Below, in pieces: positions 52,507 to 61,075 of a stretch of 64,000 nucleotides of DNA; the first letter of the stretch is position 1, and each line of letters starts with the position of its first letter. This DNA comes from Streptomyces sp. Ag109_O5-1 (GTDB lineage: Bacteria; Actinomycetota; Actinomycetes; Streptomycetales; Streptomycetaceae), in NCBI RefSeq assembly GCF_003814875.1, contig NZ_RKQF01000001.1:6014001-6078000 (forward strand), read 5' to 3'. The notes beneath the pieces are model-generated. The model saw nothing but the letters and a program-made list of their open reading frames with translations. It was not told the origin of the DNA and did no database searches. The position numbers and the translations under genes are program-made.

Positions 52507-53856
52507 TCAGTTCGCGGTCAGGACGCTCGCTCCCGCCGTCTTCGCCAGCTCCGCCGGCAGGTTCTTCGCGCTGGACTCCAGGCCCGCCGTCAGGGTCGGT
52601 GTCCAGTTGACCGTCGTCCTGATCTTCTTGGAGTTCGCGGCGTTGTAGGCGGCGACCAGGTCGGTCGTAGTGCCGTTGACGAGGTTGCCGCTGCCCGCGA
52701 TCGAGCCGGTGCCGTCGCCGCTGAGCAGCTTGGAGACCTTGACGGAGCCGGGCACGGTCCAGAAGTTGTTCTGGGCCACGACCTGGGCCTTGGCGCGCGA
52801 GTTGATGCTGTACTGGAGCGTGTAGCCGTTCAGGGGCGTGACGTCGTAGACGTTGTTGAAGATGTGCACCTGGCCGACACGGGTCAGCGGGGCGCGCTGG
52901 ACGATGCCCTTCCAGACGTTGTGGTGCAGGGTGACGCGCAGCTTGCCGCTGGGCTCGCTGTCGCTGCTGCCGATCAGCATCGTCTTGTCGTGGCTGTTGA
53001 ACTGGTTCCGCTCCACGGTCACCAGGTCCGAGCTCTTGGTGATGTCGAGGGCGCCGTCGTGGACCTGGTACTCCCGGCCGAAGTACTTCGGGTTGAGGCT
53101 GTCGAAGTGACCCGCGTCGGTGAACGTGTTGTGGTCGGCCCAGACATGGGTGGCACCGCGCAGGGTGACCAGGTCGTACTGCGAGTTCCAGTTGCCGCTG
53201 TCGCCGTCGGTCGGGTCCCACTGCGGGAAGCAGTCCTCGGCGTCGGCGAACGTCAGGTTGCGGACGATGACGTTGTCGACCTTCTGGATCTGCAGATCGC
53301 CGCCGGTAATGCCGGCCTTGGTGCCGGGGATGCCGACGATCGTGGTGTTGGCGGGCACCTTGAAGACGACGTTCTTCGCCTGCTTCGCCTGGGCGGCGGC
53401 GCGGGCGGTCTCCTGGGTGCCGGAGGGCAGCTTGGAGCGGCCGAACGTCGACGGGGCGAAGGCCTTCAGGTACGCGGACAGCGAGTACCCCGTGCCCGCC
53501 GCGTAGTCCGCGCAGGTCAGCTTCTTGCCGGAGTCGTCGGTGTTGGCGTCGATGGTGCCCTTGATCTTGATGATGCGCGGGGTGGTGTCGCTCGCCGACC
53601 CCAGCGCCTTCACCAGCTGGGCGCGGGTGGAGACGGTGAAGGTGTGCGCGGCGTCGGCCTTCGAGCCGCCGGTCGTACCGGAACCGGAGGACGCCCAGCC
53701 GTCCTTGGCCGCAAGGGTCCGGTGGTAGAGGTCGGTACCGGAGGCGTTCGCGTTCAGCACGAGCGCACCGGCACCGACACCGGCGGCCACGACGGCGGCG
53801 GAGACGACGAGGGTACGGCGGGTGCGGAGGGACCGACGGTGAGAGGCAGTGGCCAC
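52507..53856 (-). CDS. Secreted pectate lyase (PL1 family)
   Basis: The 449-residue protein has an N-terminal signal (RRTLVVSAAVVAAGVGAGAL then VLNANA) and a right-handed beta-helix. The PL1 pattern is clear: IIKIKGTIDAN, NTTIVGIPGTKAGITGG, NVIVRNLTFADAED, THVWADHNTFTD, DLVTVERNQFNSHDKTMLIG and the catalytic region LHHNVWKGIVQRAPLTRVGQ, with the conserved Arg. It cleaves polygalacturonate by beta-elimination, calcium-dependent. GTG 53856 lies behind AGGA. Together with the NLP gene it suggests use of plant tissue. Confidence 0.9.
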   Translation of the reverse strand: MATASHRRSLRTRRTLVVSAAVVAAGVGAGALVLNANASGTDLYHRTLAAKDGWASSGSGTTGGSKADAAHTFTVSTRAQLVKALGSASDTTPRIIKIKGTIDANTDDSGKKLTCADYAAGTGYSLSAYLKAFAPSTFGRSKLPSGTQETARAAAQAKQAKNVVFKVPANTTIVGIPGTKAGITGGDLQIQKVDNVIVRNLTFADAEDCFPQWDPTDGDSGNWNSQYDLVTLRGATHVWADHNTFTDAGHFDSLNPKYFGREYQVHDGALDITKSSDLVTVERNQFNSHDKTMLIGSSDSEPSGKLRVTLHHNVWKGIVQRAPLTRVGQVHIFNNVYDVTPLNGYTLQYSINSRAKAQVVAQNNFWTVPGSVKVSKLLSGDGTGSIAGSGNLVNGTTTDLVAAYNAANSKKIRTTVNWTPTLTAGLESSAKNLPAELAKTAGASVLTAN

Positions 53857-54089
53857 AGGGGAGTCCTTATGTGCTTCCGGGTGCTTGGGCGGGCCCGCTC
53901 CAGCGGGCTTCACTCCTCTGTGGTTGTGGAGATCGAAAAGGTTGCCGTGTTTTTTTGTGCGATACGGCGGCCTTCTCGCGTACGGGCAGCGAAAGTTGAC
54001 CCGGGCAGCCGTTTCCCGGCCGGACGGACCGGCGGGCACCGGCCCACCCCAATACCCGCATGTCCACAACACATCCGTATGGTTTCGCC

Positions 54090-54566
54090 ATGGCACCCCC
54101 TGAGCTCATCCCGATCGCCTACGAGCCTCACGGCCGTACCGAGGCGATCGGCCGTTACGCCGACGGACAGTTCCTGGCGTCGGTCACCTACGCGTTCCCC
54201 GAGGGGTTCCGGCTCGACGAGGGCTGGGAGGAGCAGAAACGGCTCTACTCGGTGGTCCATCTCTTCGACGCCGAGGGCCGCTACCGGGACTCGCAGATCT
54301 GGTGTGCGGGCAGCTGGGCCGAGCAGCAGCAGGACCCGGACGGCGCCGGCTCGGTGCTGTCCCGGGCCCGCGCCCACCTCGCGACCATGCTGCGCAGCCT
54401 GCCGAGGCGGACGTACACGGACATCGCGATACGCCCGTTCCAGCTCACCGTCGACGGCGTGTTCTTCGGCCTGGTCGCCAAGGAGGACGACGACGGCCCT
54501 TGGGCCGAGCTCTACCCGGACCATCTGGGCTTCAGCGAGCCGTGGGACGGCCGGTACGACACCTGA
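54090..54566 (+). CDS. Conserved hypothetical protein
   Basis: The 158-residue soluble protein has no signal or membrane segment: MAPPELIPIAYEPHGRTEAI then GRYADGQFLASVTYAFPEGF, with a helical middle and a C-terminal beta part (VDGVFFGLVAKEDDDGPWAE). I do not recognise the family. ATG 54090 is preferred over ATG 54060 on the protein pattern, but neither has a good ribosome site. It is followed by a strong terminator. Confidence 0.65.
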   Translation: MAPPELIPIAYEPHGRTEAIGRYADGQFLASVTYAFPEGFRLDEGWEEQKRLYSVVHLFDAEGRYRDSQIWCAGSWAEQQQDPDGAGSVLSRARAHLATMLRSLPRRTYTDIAIRPFQLTVDGVFFGLVAKEDDDGPWAELYPDHLGFSEPWDGRYDT

Positions 54567-54586
54567 CGCGGTACGGCGGCACGAAC

Positions 54587-54624
54587 GGGCGCCCGGGACT
54601 CTCCTTCCTGAGTCCCGGGCGCCC
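54587..54624. terminator. Bidirectional terminator hairpin
   Basis: GGGCGCCCGGGACTC/GAGTCCCGGGCGCCC (15 perfect pairs) encloses an 8-base loop between two convergent genes. Confidence 0.85.
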
Positions 54625-54641
54625 TCTCGTGCATACGGCGG

Positions 54642-55628
54642 TCACCCGACGCCGACGCGCTCCGCTAGACGGTCAGCGAGGTGTTGTCGTGCGTCTCGTC
54701 CGGCGCGACGCCCATGGTCAGATGGGTGCACACCCTTGGCGACGCGCTTCCTGTCGTACTTCAGGTAGAGCAGGCCGCCCTCGTGCCCGTTGCCCGGGTA
54801 GATCGTGTCCTCGTCGAGGGTGGTCCGGGTCGTGGTGTTCGTGGAGTACGGCTCGACCTCGGCGGTCAGCAGGACCGACTTCTCGTCGAAGAAGAGCTGG
54901 CCGGTGTGGCAGGTGTGGCCGCCCTCGTAGCCGGCGTCCGTCCACTCGCCGTCGACGTGCACCTTGACGTGGATGTGCACACACCGGCCGCGGTACCAGC
55001 CGGGGAAGACGGTCTTGAAGGTGACGTGCCCGTGCCGGTCGGTGTGCCAGGTGCCCCGCAGGTAGCGGGTGTCGTCGGTCGGGTCCTGGTGGCCGCCGCC
55101 ACCGCCGGGCGGAGGTCCGGTGGGGGCGTCGGTCGGGACGTCGGTAGGGGTGGCCGGCGGCGACTCGGTGGGCGCGTCGGTCGGAGGGGTGCCGCCACCG
55201 CCACCGCCACCGCCGCTGCCCATCGCCTCGTACCCCGAGTAGATGCCCGACGCGTTGCAGTGCCAGATGTCCACGGCCGCGTTCCTGAGCGGCCTGCAGG
55301 TCTCCGCGTCGATCACCTTGAGGGTGAGCAGCAGGGGGATGCCCTCCTGGTCCTCGGTGACGTCCCGGCGGAGCTTGTCGGCGTCGATGTAGTACGGCCC
55401 CTCCACGAGCTCGGAGGTGAGCTTGTAGCAGGCGCCCTCCGAGGCCGAGGCGGTCGAGTCCAGGGCTCCGGCGCCGTCCTCCGCGACGGCGGGGCCGCTC
55501 TCGGCGAAGGCGCTGCCGACGCCCACCGCGGTCACGGCCACACTGCCCGCCGCGAGGACCGTGCGACGGGCCATCTTCCTTTTCTCTTCCAGGGATTGAG
55601 TATCTGTGGGGGTCTCAATGTCTGTCAT
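54642..55628 (-). CDS. Intradiol ring-cleavage dioxygenase, C-terminal frameshift
   Basis: The 328-residue exported protein has a twin-arginine-type signal (MARRTVLAAGSVAVTAVGVG) and an intradiol dioxygenase core: ELVEGPYYIDADKLRRD, VDIWHCNASGIYSGY (Tyr ligand) and GWYRGRCVHIHVKV (Tyr, His, His ligands), for cleaving catechol-type rings. A Gly/Pro/Thr insertion (GGGGGGGGTPPTDAP and onward, about 40 residues) splits the domain between the iron motifs. Near the 3-prime end the frame shifts: after KRVAKGVH the usual ending LTMGVAPDETHDNTSLTV is readable in another frame ending at 54665, so a 1- or 4-base insertion around 54705-54715 changed the tail. The loss is only terminal, so the enzyme may still work. 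ATG 55628 starts it; ATG 55574 with a GGAAGAG site is an alternative. Confidence 0.8.
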   Translation of the reverse strand: MTDIETPTDTQSLEEKRKMARRTVLAAGSVAVTAVGVGSAFAESGPAVAEDGAGALDSTASASEGACYKLTSELVEGPYYIDADKLRRDVTEDQEGIPLLLTLKVIDAETCRPLRNAAVDIWHCNASGIYSGYEAMGSGGGGGGGGTPPTDAPTESPPATPTDVPTDAPTGPPPGGGGGHQDPTDDTRYLRGTWHTDRHGHVTFKTVFPGWYRGRCVHIHVKVHVDGEWTDAGYEGGHTCHTGQLFFDEKSVLLTAEVEPYSTNTTTRTTLDEDTIYPGNGHEGGLLYLKYDRKRVAKGVHPSDHGRRAGRDARQHLADRLAERVGVG

Positions 55629-55699
55629 GGTCAGCGACCGTAGACAAGGCAAAGTCTGTGGGAACATCGGAAAGAGCCGTGAATCGCCGTGTACAGCCG

Positions 55700-55733
55700 A
55701 AAGGCTCGAAACCGATGCCGGTTTCGAGCCTTT
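55700..55733 (-). terminator. aspS terminator
   Basis: AAAGGCTCGAAACC/GGTTTCGAGCCTTT (14 pairs) with a 6-base loop lies 18 bases after the aspS stop codon. Confidence 0.8.
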
Positions 55734-55750
55734 CTCTCTTACTTCATGCC

Positions 55751-57514
55751 TTACTTCGGCTGCGGCTTCCGGATGGTCAGGTGCAGCTCGCGCAGACGGG
55801 TCTCCTCCAGCTCGGTCGGTGCGCCCATCATCAGGTCCTGGGCGTTGCCGTTGAGCGGGAAGGCGATGGTCTCGCGGATGTTGGGCTCGTCGGCGAGGAG
55901 CATCACGATGCGGTCCACGCCCGGGGCGATACCGCCGTGCGGCGGGGCGCCGAAGCGGAACGCGCGCAGCATGCCGGCGAACTTGTCCTCGACGGTCTCC
56001 CGGTCGTAGCCCGCGATCTCGAAGGCCTTGAGCATGATCTCGGGCTCGTGGTTCCGGATCGCGCCGGAGGAGAGCTCGACGCCGTTGCAGACGATGTCGT
56101 ACTGCCAGCCCAGGATGTCCAGCGGGTCCTGGGTCTCCAGGGCCTCCAGACCGCCCTGCGGCATGGAAAACGGGTTGTGCGAGAAGTCGATCGCGCCGGT
56201 GTCCTCGTCCTTCTCGTACATCGGGAAGTCGACGATCCAGCAGAACCGGAACACGCCCTCCTCGAAGTGCCCGGCACGCTTGGCCGCCTCGACCCGGACC
56301 GCGCCCATGATCTTCGAGACCTCGTCGAACTCGCCCGCGCCGAAGAACACGGCGTGACCGGCGGCCAGCTGGAGCCGCTTGGTCAGCTCGGCGACGTTGT
56401 CCTCGGTGAGGAACTTGGCGATCGGGCCGGACAGCGAGCCGTCCTCGGCGACGCGGACCCAGGCCAGGCCCTTGGCGCCCTGCGAGACCGCGAAGTCACC
56501 GAGCTGGTCGAAGAACTTGCGGGGCTGCGCGGAGACGTCCGGGACCGGAAGGGCGCGCACATGCTTGCCGGCGAAGGCCTTGAACTCCGAGCCCTCGAAG
56601 ATGTCGGTGATGTCGACGAGCTCCAGCTGGGCGCGGAGGTCCGGCTTGTCGGAGCCGTACTTCAGCATCGCCTCGCGGAACGGGATCCGCGGGAACGGCG
56701 AGGTGACATGGCGGCCGCCGCCGAACTCCTCGAACAGCTCGGTCATCAGCTGCTCGATGGGCCGGAAGACGTCCTCCTGCTCGACGAAGCTCATCTCGAC
56801 GTCGAGCTGGTAGAACTCGCCCGGCGAGCGGTCGGCGCGGGCGTCCTCGTCGCGGAAGCAGGGCGCGATCTGGAAGTAGCGGTCGAAGCCGGAGATCATC
56901 AGCAGCTGCTTGAACTGCTGCGGGGCCTGCGGCAGGGCGTAGAACTTGCCCGGGTTCAGTCGGGAGGGAACGACGAAGTCGCGGGCGCCCTCGGGGGAGG
57001 TCGCCGACAGGATCGGCGTCGCCATCTCGTTGAAGCCCAGCGCCGTCATCTTGTGGCGGATGGCCGAGATCACGGCCGTACGCAGCATGATGTTGCGGTG
57101 CATGCGCTCGCGGCGCAGGTCCAGGAAGCGGTACTCCAGACGCCGCTCCTCGTTCACCCCGTCCTCGGCGTTGATCGTGAACGGCAGCGGGGCGGCCGCG
57201 CCGAGCAGCTCGACCTCGCCGACCTCGACCTCGACCTCGCCGGTGGGCAGGTCGGGGTTGATGTTCTCGCTGCCGCGGGAGACGACCTTGCCGTCAACCC
57301 GTACGGTCGACTCCTTGCTCACCTTGTCCAGGGCCTCGTAGGCGGGCGTGCCCGGACGGGCCACGAGCTGGGTGATGCCGTAGTGATCGCGCAGATCGAT
57401 GAAGAGGATGCCGCCCAGGTCGCGCCGATTGTGCAGCCAGCCACTCAGCCGGACGTCGGTGCCGACGTCAGAGGAGCGGAGCTCGCCGCAGGTGTGGGAC
57501 CTGTACCGATGCAT
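55751..57514 (-). CDS. aspS: Aspartyl-tRNA synthetase
   Basis: The 587-residue bacterial-type class II enzyme has an N-terminal OB-fold anticodon domain (MHRYRSHTCGELRSSDVGTD onward), motif 2 (FDRYFQIAPCFRDEDARADR), a GAD insertion and motif 3 (GGIAPGVDRIVMLLADEPNI). It charges tRNA(Asp); whether it also charges tRNA(Asn) depends on genes elsewhere. ATG 57514 starts it. A parS site lies 45 bases upstream in the divergent region with the SpoIIE phosphatase gene. The length is normal. Confidence 0.97.
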   Translation of the reverse strand: MHRYRSHTCGELRSSDVGTDVRLSGWLHNRRDLGGILFIDLRDHYGITQLVARPGTPAYEALDKVSKESTVRVDGKVVSRGSENINPDLPTGEVEVEVGEVELLGAAAPLPFTINAEDGVNEERRLEYRFLDLRRERMHRNIMLRTAVISAIRHKMTALGFNEMATPILSATSPEGARDFVVPSRLNPGKFYALPQAPQQFKQLLMISGFDRYFQIAPCFRDEDARADRSPGEFYQLDVEMSFVEQEDVFRPIEQLMTELFEEFGGGRHVTSPFPRIPFREAMLKYGSDKPDLRAQLELVDITDIFEGSEFKAFAGKHVRALPVPDVSAQPRKFFDQLGDFAVSQGAKGLAWVRVAEDGSLSGPIAKFLTEDNVAELTKRLQLAAGHAVFFGAGEFDEVSKIMGAVRVEAAKRAGHFEEGVFRFCWIVDFPMYEKDEDTGAIDFSHNPFSMPQGGLEALETQDPLDILGWQYDIVCNGVELSSGAIRNHEPEIMLKAFEIAGYDRETVEDKFAGMLRAFRFGAPPHGGIAPGVDRIVMLLADEPNIRETIAFPLNGNAQDLMMGAPTELEETRLRELHLTIRKPQPK

Positions 57515-57558
57515 CGTGGTTCATCCAGCCTTCGCGGATCGGGGTGGGATTTCAGCCT

Positions 57559-57578
57559 GGTGTTTCACGTGAAACACC
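57559..57578. other. parS chromosome partition site
   Basis: The perfect 20-base palindrome GGTGTTTCACGTGAAACACC contains the Streptomyces parS core GTTTCACGTGAAAC (57562-57575). ParB loads here; Streptomyces parS sites cluster around oriC. It lies between aspS and a SpoIIE phosphatase gene. Confidence 0.93.
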
Positions 57579-57671
57579 ACCCAGCGTACCGGGCCCCTCA
57601 GGGCCACCTCCCCCGATTACCCACTCGGTGATCGGTAGCATTTTCCGATCCGGTCTTCTTAAAGTGGGGCA

Positions 57672-59828
57672 ATGCGAACTGGCGAGCCCCTGCCCGCCGT
57701 GGAGGACGTCCTCGCCGCCCTCGCGACCGGGCTGTGGCACTGGGACACTGCCACCGGGCTGGTCACCGCGGACGCGGAGGCGGCCCGGCTCATCGGGCTG
57801 CCACCCGAGCCGGGCATCCTCTCGGAGGCCCTGGTCAGGTCCCGTTTCCACCCCGTCGACTGGAACGAGAACACCAGCATCACCCGGCTGGCCGCCATCG
57901 AGGGCACGCTCGGCGAGGTACGGCTGCGGGTCATGGACGAGCGGGGCCGGCTGATCCGGACCGTGCGCAGCCGTTTCAGACCGGTGTACGACTCCGAGGA
58001 ACGCGTCTACCGGGTCACGGGCACCATCCAGGAGGTCACCGAGCCGTCCCCCGGCGCCGCCGCCCAGCATCCGGTCACCGGTGACTGGCGGCGCTCCCGG
58101 GAGGCGTTCCTGCTGGACGCCGGACGGGCGCTGGCGGAGGCACGGTCCACCGAGGAGGTGCTGCGGGTCGCGGCGGGCCTGTCGATGCCGGGGTTCTCCC
58201 CGGACGGGCTGGTCCTGTACGGCGCCAAGGGCGACCGGCTGACGATGCTCGGCCACCACGGCCAGCACATCGGCGAGGACAGCCCCTTCAGCAGCATGCC
58301 GCTGGAGACCGACTACCCGGCGGCGGAGGTGGTGCGGACCGGCCGGGCCGTCTATCTCTCCTCCCCCGAGCAGTACAAGTCCCGCTATCCGGTGACCTGG
58401 CCGCTGGCCGAGCGGTTCGGCCGCAAGTCCTGGGCCTTCCTGCCGCTGACGGTGGCCGGACGGACCATGGGCGCCTGGATGGCGGGCTTCGCCTATCAGG
58501 TGTCGTTCACCCCCGACGAGCGCTCCGTGCTCACCACGGTGGCCCGGATGCTGGCGCAGGCCCTGTCCCGGGCCGGCATCGCCGACTCGGAGCGGGAGCT
58601 GACGGACGGGCTCCAGCGCTCCATGCTGCCGACGCTGGGCCCCGAGATCCCCGGTATGGAGGTGGCCGCCCGCTACATACCGACCGGTGGCGGGCTCCAG
58701 GTGGGCGGCGACTGGTACGACATGATCCCGCTGCCCTCCGGCCGCTACGCCCTTGTCATCGGCGACGTCCAGGGCCATGACGTCCGCGCGGCGGGTCTGA
58801 TGGGCCAGCTGCGGATCGCGCTGCGCGCCTATGCCTCCGAGGGCCACCGCCCGGACGCGGTGCTCTCCCGGGCCTCGCGCTTCCTGCACGGGATCACCTA
58901 CGACGAAGAGATCGCCGACCCGCGCTTCGCGACCTGCCTGTACGTCGAGGCGGACCCGGTGACCGGAGTGCTGGAGATCGCCCGCGCGGGGCATCTGGAC
59001 CCGGCGATCCGGATCGCCGACGGCACGATGCTGGGACGGCCGACGGCGGGCGGACTGCCGCTCGGCATCGACCCCGACGCCGACTATCCGACCACGCGGT
59101 TCGTCCTCGAACCCGGCGAGACCATGATGATGTGCACCGACGGCCTGATCGAGACCGGTGGCCACGACATCGAGAGCGGCTGGCGGCGGATCCGGGCGAC
59201 CATGGAGGAGCACGACGGCGACCTGGAGAAACTGGCCGACGCGCTGGTCCAGGCCGTGCACGGACCCTCCTCGCACCACACCACCGGGCCGCTGACCGAC
59301 CGCCGCGAGGACGACATCGCGGTCCTGCTGCTGTCCCGGCCGGGCACTGACCGCGGCGACGAGCCCTTCGCGGTACGGCCCCGGGTCCGCCGCACGCTCC
59401 TCTCGGTGGCCCAGGACGAGCCCGAGCGGGTCGCCGAGGCCCGCCAGCAGCTGCGTGAGCTGCTGCACGACTGGGGCTCGCCGGACCAGCTCGACTCGGC
59501 GGTGCTGCTGGTCTCCGAGATGCTCACCAACGTGCTGGTCCACACCGACGTCGATGCGCTGCTGCTCGCCGAGGTCTCCGGGCAGGTCCCCGAGCGCCGG
59601 CTCCGCGTCGAGGTCACCGACGCCGGCGACGACCTCCCGCACAAGCGCCGGCCCGGCGAACTGGCCTCCTCCGGCCGTGGTCTGGTGCTGATCGAACTCC
59701 TCGCGGACGCGTGGGGCGTCGCCCCGCGCGGGGAGGGCAAGAGCATCTGGTTCGAGCTGTACGAGGGCAACGAGGGGAAGGAGAGCGAGGACGGGGAGGG
59801 GGAGGGGCTCCGGGGCGAAGGCGTCTAG
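57672..59828 (+). CDS. SpoIIE phosphatase with PAS, GAF and HATPase domains
   Basis: This is a 718-residue cytoplasmic signalling protein. A PAS-like domain (about 10-125) is followed by a GAF domain (about 150-300), a PP2C-type SpoIIE phosphatase domain (about 315-560; GGDWYDMI, IGDVQGHDVRAAG, CTDGLIETGG, EDDIAVLLL) and a C-terminal HATPase_c anti-sigma kinase-like domain (about 585-700; LLVSEMLTNVLVHTDVDALL). The phosphatase and kinase in one chain can set the phosphorylation of an anti-anti-sigma factor. A charged Glu/Gly tail ends it. ATG 57672 follows GTGGGGC. The stop overlaps that of the converging permease gene by 4 bases. Confidence 0.92.
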   Translation: MRTGEPLPAVEDVLAALATGLWHWDTATGLVTADAEAARLIGLPPEPGILSEALVRSRFHPVDWNENTSITRLAAIEGTLGEVRLRVMDERGRLIRTVRSRFRPVYDSEERVYRVTGTIQEVTEPSPGAAAQHPVTGDWRRSREAFLLDAGRALAEARSTEEVLRVAAGLSMPGFSPDGLVLYGAKGDRLTMLGHHGQHIGEDSPFSSMPLETDYPAAEVVRTGRAVYLSSPEQYKSRYPVTWPLAERFGRKSWAFLPLTVAGRTMGAWMAGFAYQVSFTPDERSVLTTVARMLAQALSRAGIADSERELTDGLQRSMLPTLGPEIPGMEVAARYIPTGGGLQVGGDWYDMIPLPSGRYALVIGDVQGHDVRAAGLMGQLRIALRAYASEGHRPDAVLSRASRFLHGITYDEEIADPRFATCLYVEADPVTGVLEIARAGHLDPAIRIADGTMLGRPTAGGLPLGIDPDADYPTTRFVLEPGETMMMCTDGLIETGGHDIESGWRRIRATMEEHDGDLEKLADALVQAVHGPSSHHTTGPLTDRREDDIAVLLLSRPGTDRGDEPFAVRPRVRRTLLSVAQDEPERVAEARQQLRELLHDWGSPDQLDSAVLLVSEMLTNVLVHTDVDALLLAEVSGQVPERRLRVEVTDAGDDLPHKRRPGELASSGRGLVLIELLADAWGVAPRGEGKSIWFELYEGNEGKESEDGEGEGLRGEGV

Positions 59829-60856
59829 GCGGCGGCGTAGCGGGCGTGCAGTTCGTGGACGACCCCGAAGGCGGCCGCGGTGAGCGGTACGGCCAGCAGC
59901 ATCCCCAGGATGCCGGCGACGGAGGCTCCGGCCGTGATCGCCAGCATCACCACCGCCGGGTGCATCTGCACGGTGCGGCTCTGGATCATGGGCTGCAGCA
60001 CATGCCCCTCCAGCACCTGCACGGCGAGGACGACACCGAGCGTCCACAGGGCGATGACGAAGCCGCGGTCGGCGAGGGCGACCAGCACGGCGACGGCGCC
60101 GGAGAGGAAGGCGCCGAGGTAGGGGATGTAGGCGCCGACGAAGACGAGCGCGCCGAGCCCGACGGCCCCCGGCACCCGGAGGATCAGCAGGCCGATGGTG
60201 ATGCAGGTGGCGTCGATGAGGGCGATGACGGTGGTGCCGCGCATGAACCCCTCGATGCCCTCGAAGGCACGGCGGGCCATGGCCTCCAGGATGTCGGCGC
60301 TGCCGCCGGGTGCCACGGCCCGCAGAGTACCGACGAAGAGGTGCGAGTCGCGCAGGAAGAAGAAGACGAGCAGCAGCGCGAGCACCGCCATGGCGATGGA
60401 CTCGCCGACCACGCTCACGCCGCTGATGACGTTGGAGGCCGCCGTCCCGCCGAACTTGCCCAGCAGTTCCCTGGCGCTGCCCGCCAGGTCGCCGAGCGAG
60501 GTCCCGGCGGCCCCGAAGTGCTCGGCGACCGACTTCGCCGCGTGCTTCAGCGAGGCGACGATCTCGTCGCCGGTCTCCACGAGCGCAGCGACGACGATGT
60601 AGACGGCACCGCCGACGACCGCGACCACCGCGACACACGTGAGGCCGGCGGCGAGGGACCGCTGCACCCCGGCCCGTACGAGCCGTCGGTACAGCGGCCC
60701 GAGCAGCGCGGTGCCGAGCAGTGCGAGCAGTACGGGCGTCACCGCGGTGCGCAACTCCGAGCAGAGCCGGATCCCGACCCAGCCGACGCCGGAGGCCAGC
60801 AGCAGCACGGCACACCAGGCCGCGAACCGGCGCACGGACTCGGGCAGCAGCGACAC
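59825..60856 (-). CDS. AI-2E family transporter
   Basis: The 343-residue integral membrane protein has about eight helices and the PF01594-type signature region: LVFFFLRDSHLFVGTLRAVA, then GTTVIALIDATCITIGLLIL and GALVFVGAYIPYLGAFLSGA. The family is named for autoinducer-2 export but includes ion exchangers and many uncharacterised permeases, so the substrate is open. The start is GTG 60856. It converges with the SpoIIE phosphatase gene, stop codons overlapping. Confidence 0.88.
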   Translation of the reverse strand: MSLLPESVRRFAAWCAVLLLASGVGWVGIRLCSELRTAVTPVLLALLGTALLGPLYRRLVRAGVQRSLAAGLTCVAVVAVVGGAVYIVVAALVETGDEIVASLKHAAKSVAEHFGAAGTSLGDLAGSARELLGKFGGTAASNVISGVSVVGESIAMAVLALLLVFFFLRDSHLFVGTLRAVAPGGSADILEAMARRAFEGIEGFMRGTTVIALIDATCITIGLLILRVPGAVGLGALVFVGAYIPYLGAFLSGAVAVLVALADRGFVIALWTLGVVLAVQVLEGHVLQPMIQSRTVQMHPAVVMLAITAGASVAGILGMLLAVPLTAAAFGVVHELHARYAAA

Positions 60857-61030
60857 GGGACCAGCGGATCACGCGGGGCCGACGGCTGTCCTGCCGTACA
60901 CCTCCCGGCGGGTGAACCAGCGCTCCGGGCCCCGTACCAGGGGGCTCCGCCCCCCGGACCCCCGAGACCTGTGCCCACCCGCCACCCGACTCGGTCTTCC
61001 GAGAAGCGAGGCCGGGGGGCAGGGAAGGAA

Positions 61031-61063
61031 AGAGGCCTGACGCGACTGCCGCATCAGGCCTCT
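61031..61063. terminator. Terminator hairpin downstream of the pirin gene
   Basis: AGAGGCCTGA/TCAGGCCTCT (10 pairs) with a 13-base loop follows the pirin stop codon on the minus strand. Confidence 0.7.
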
Positions 61064-61075
61064 GTCGTTGTCCGG

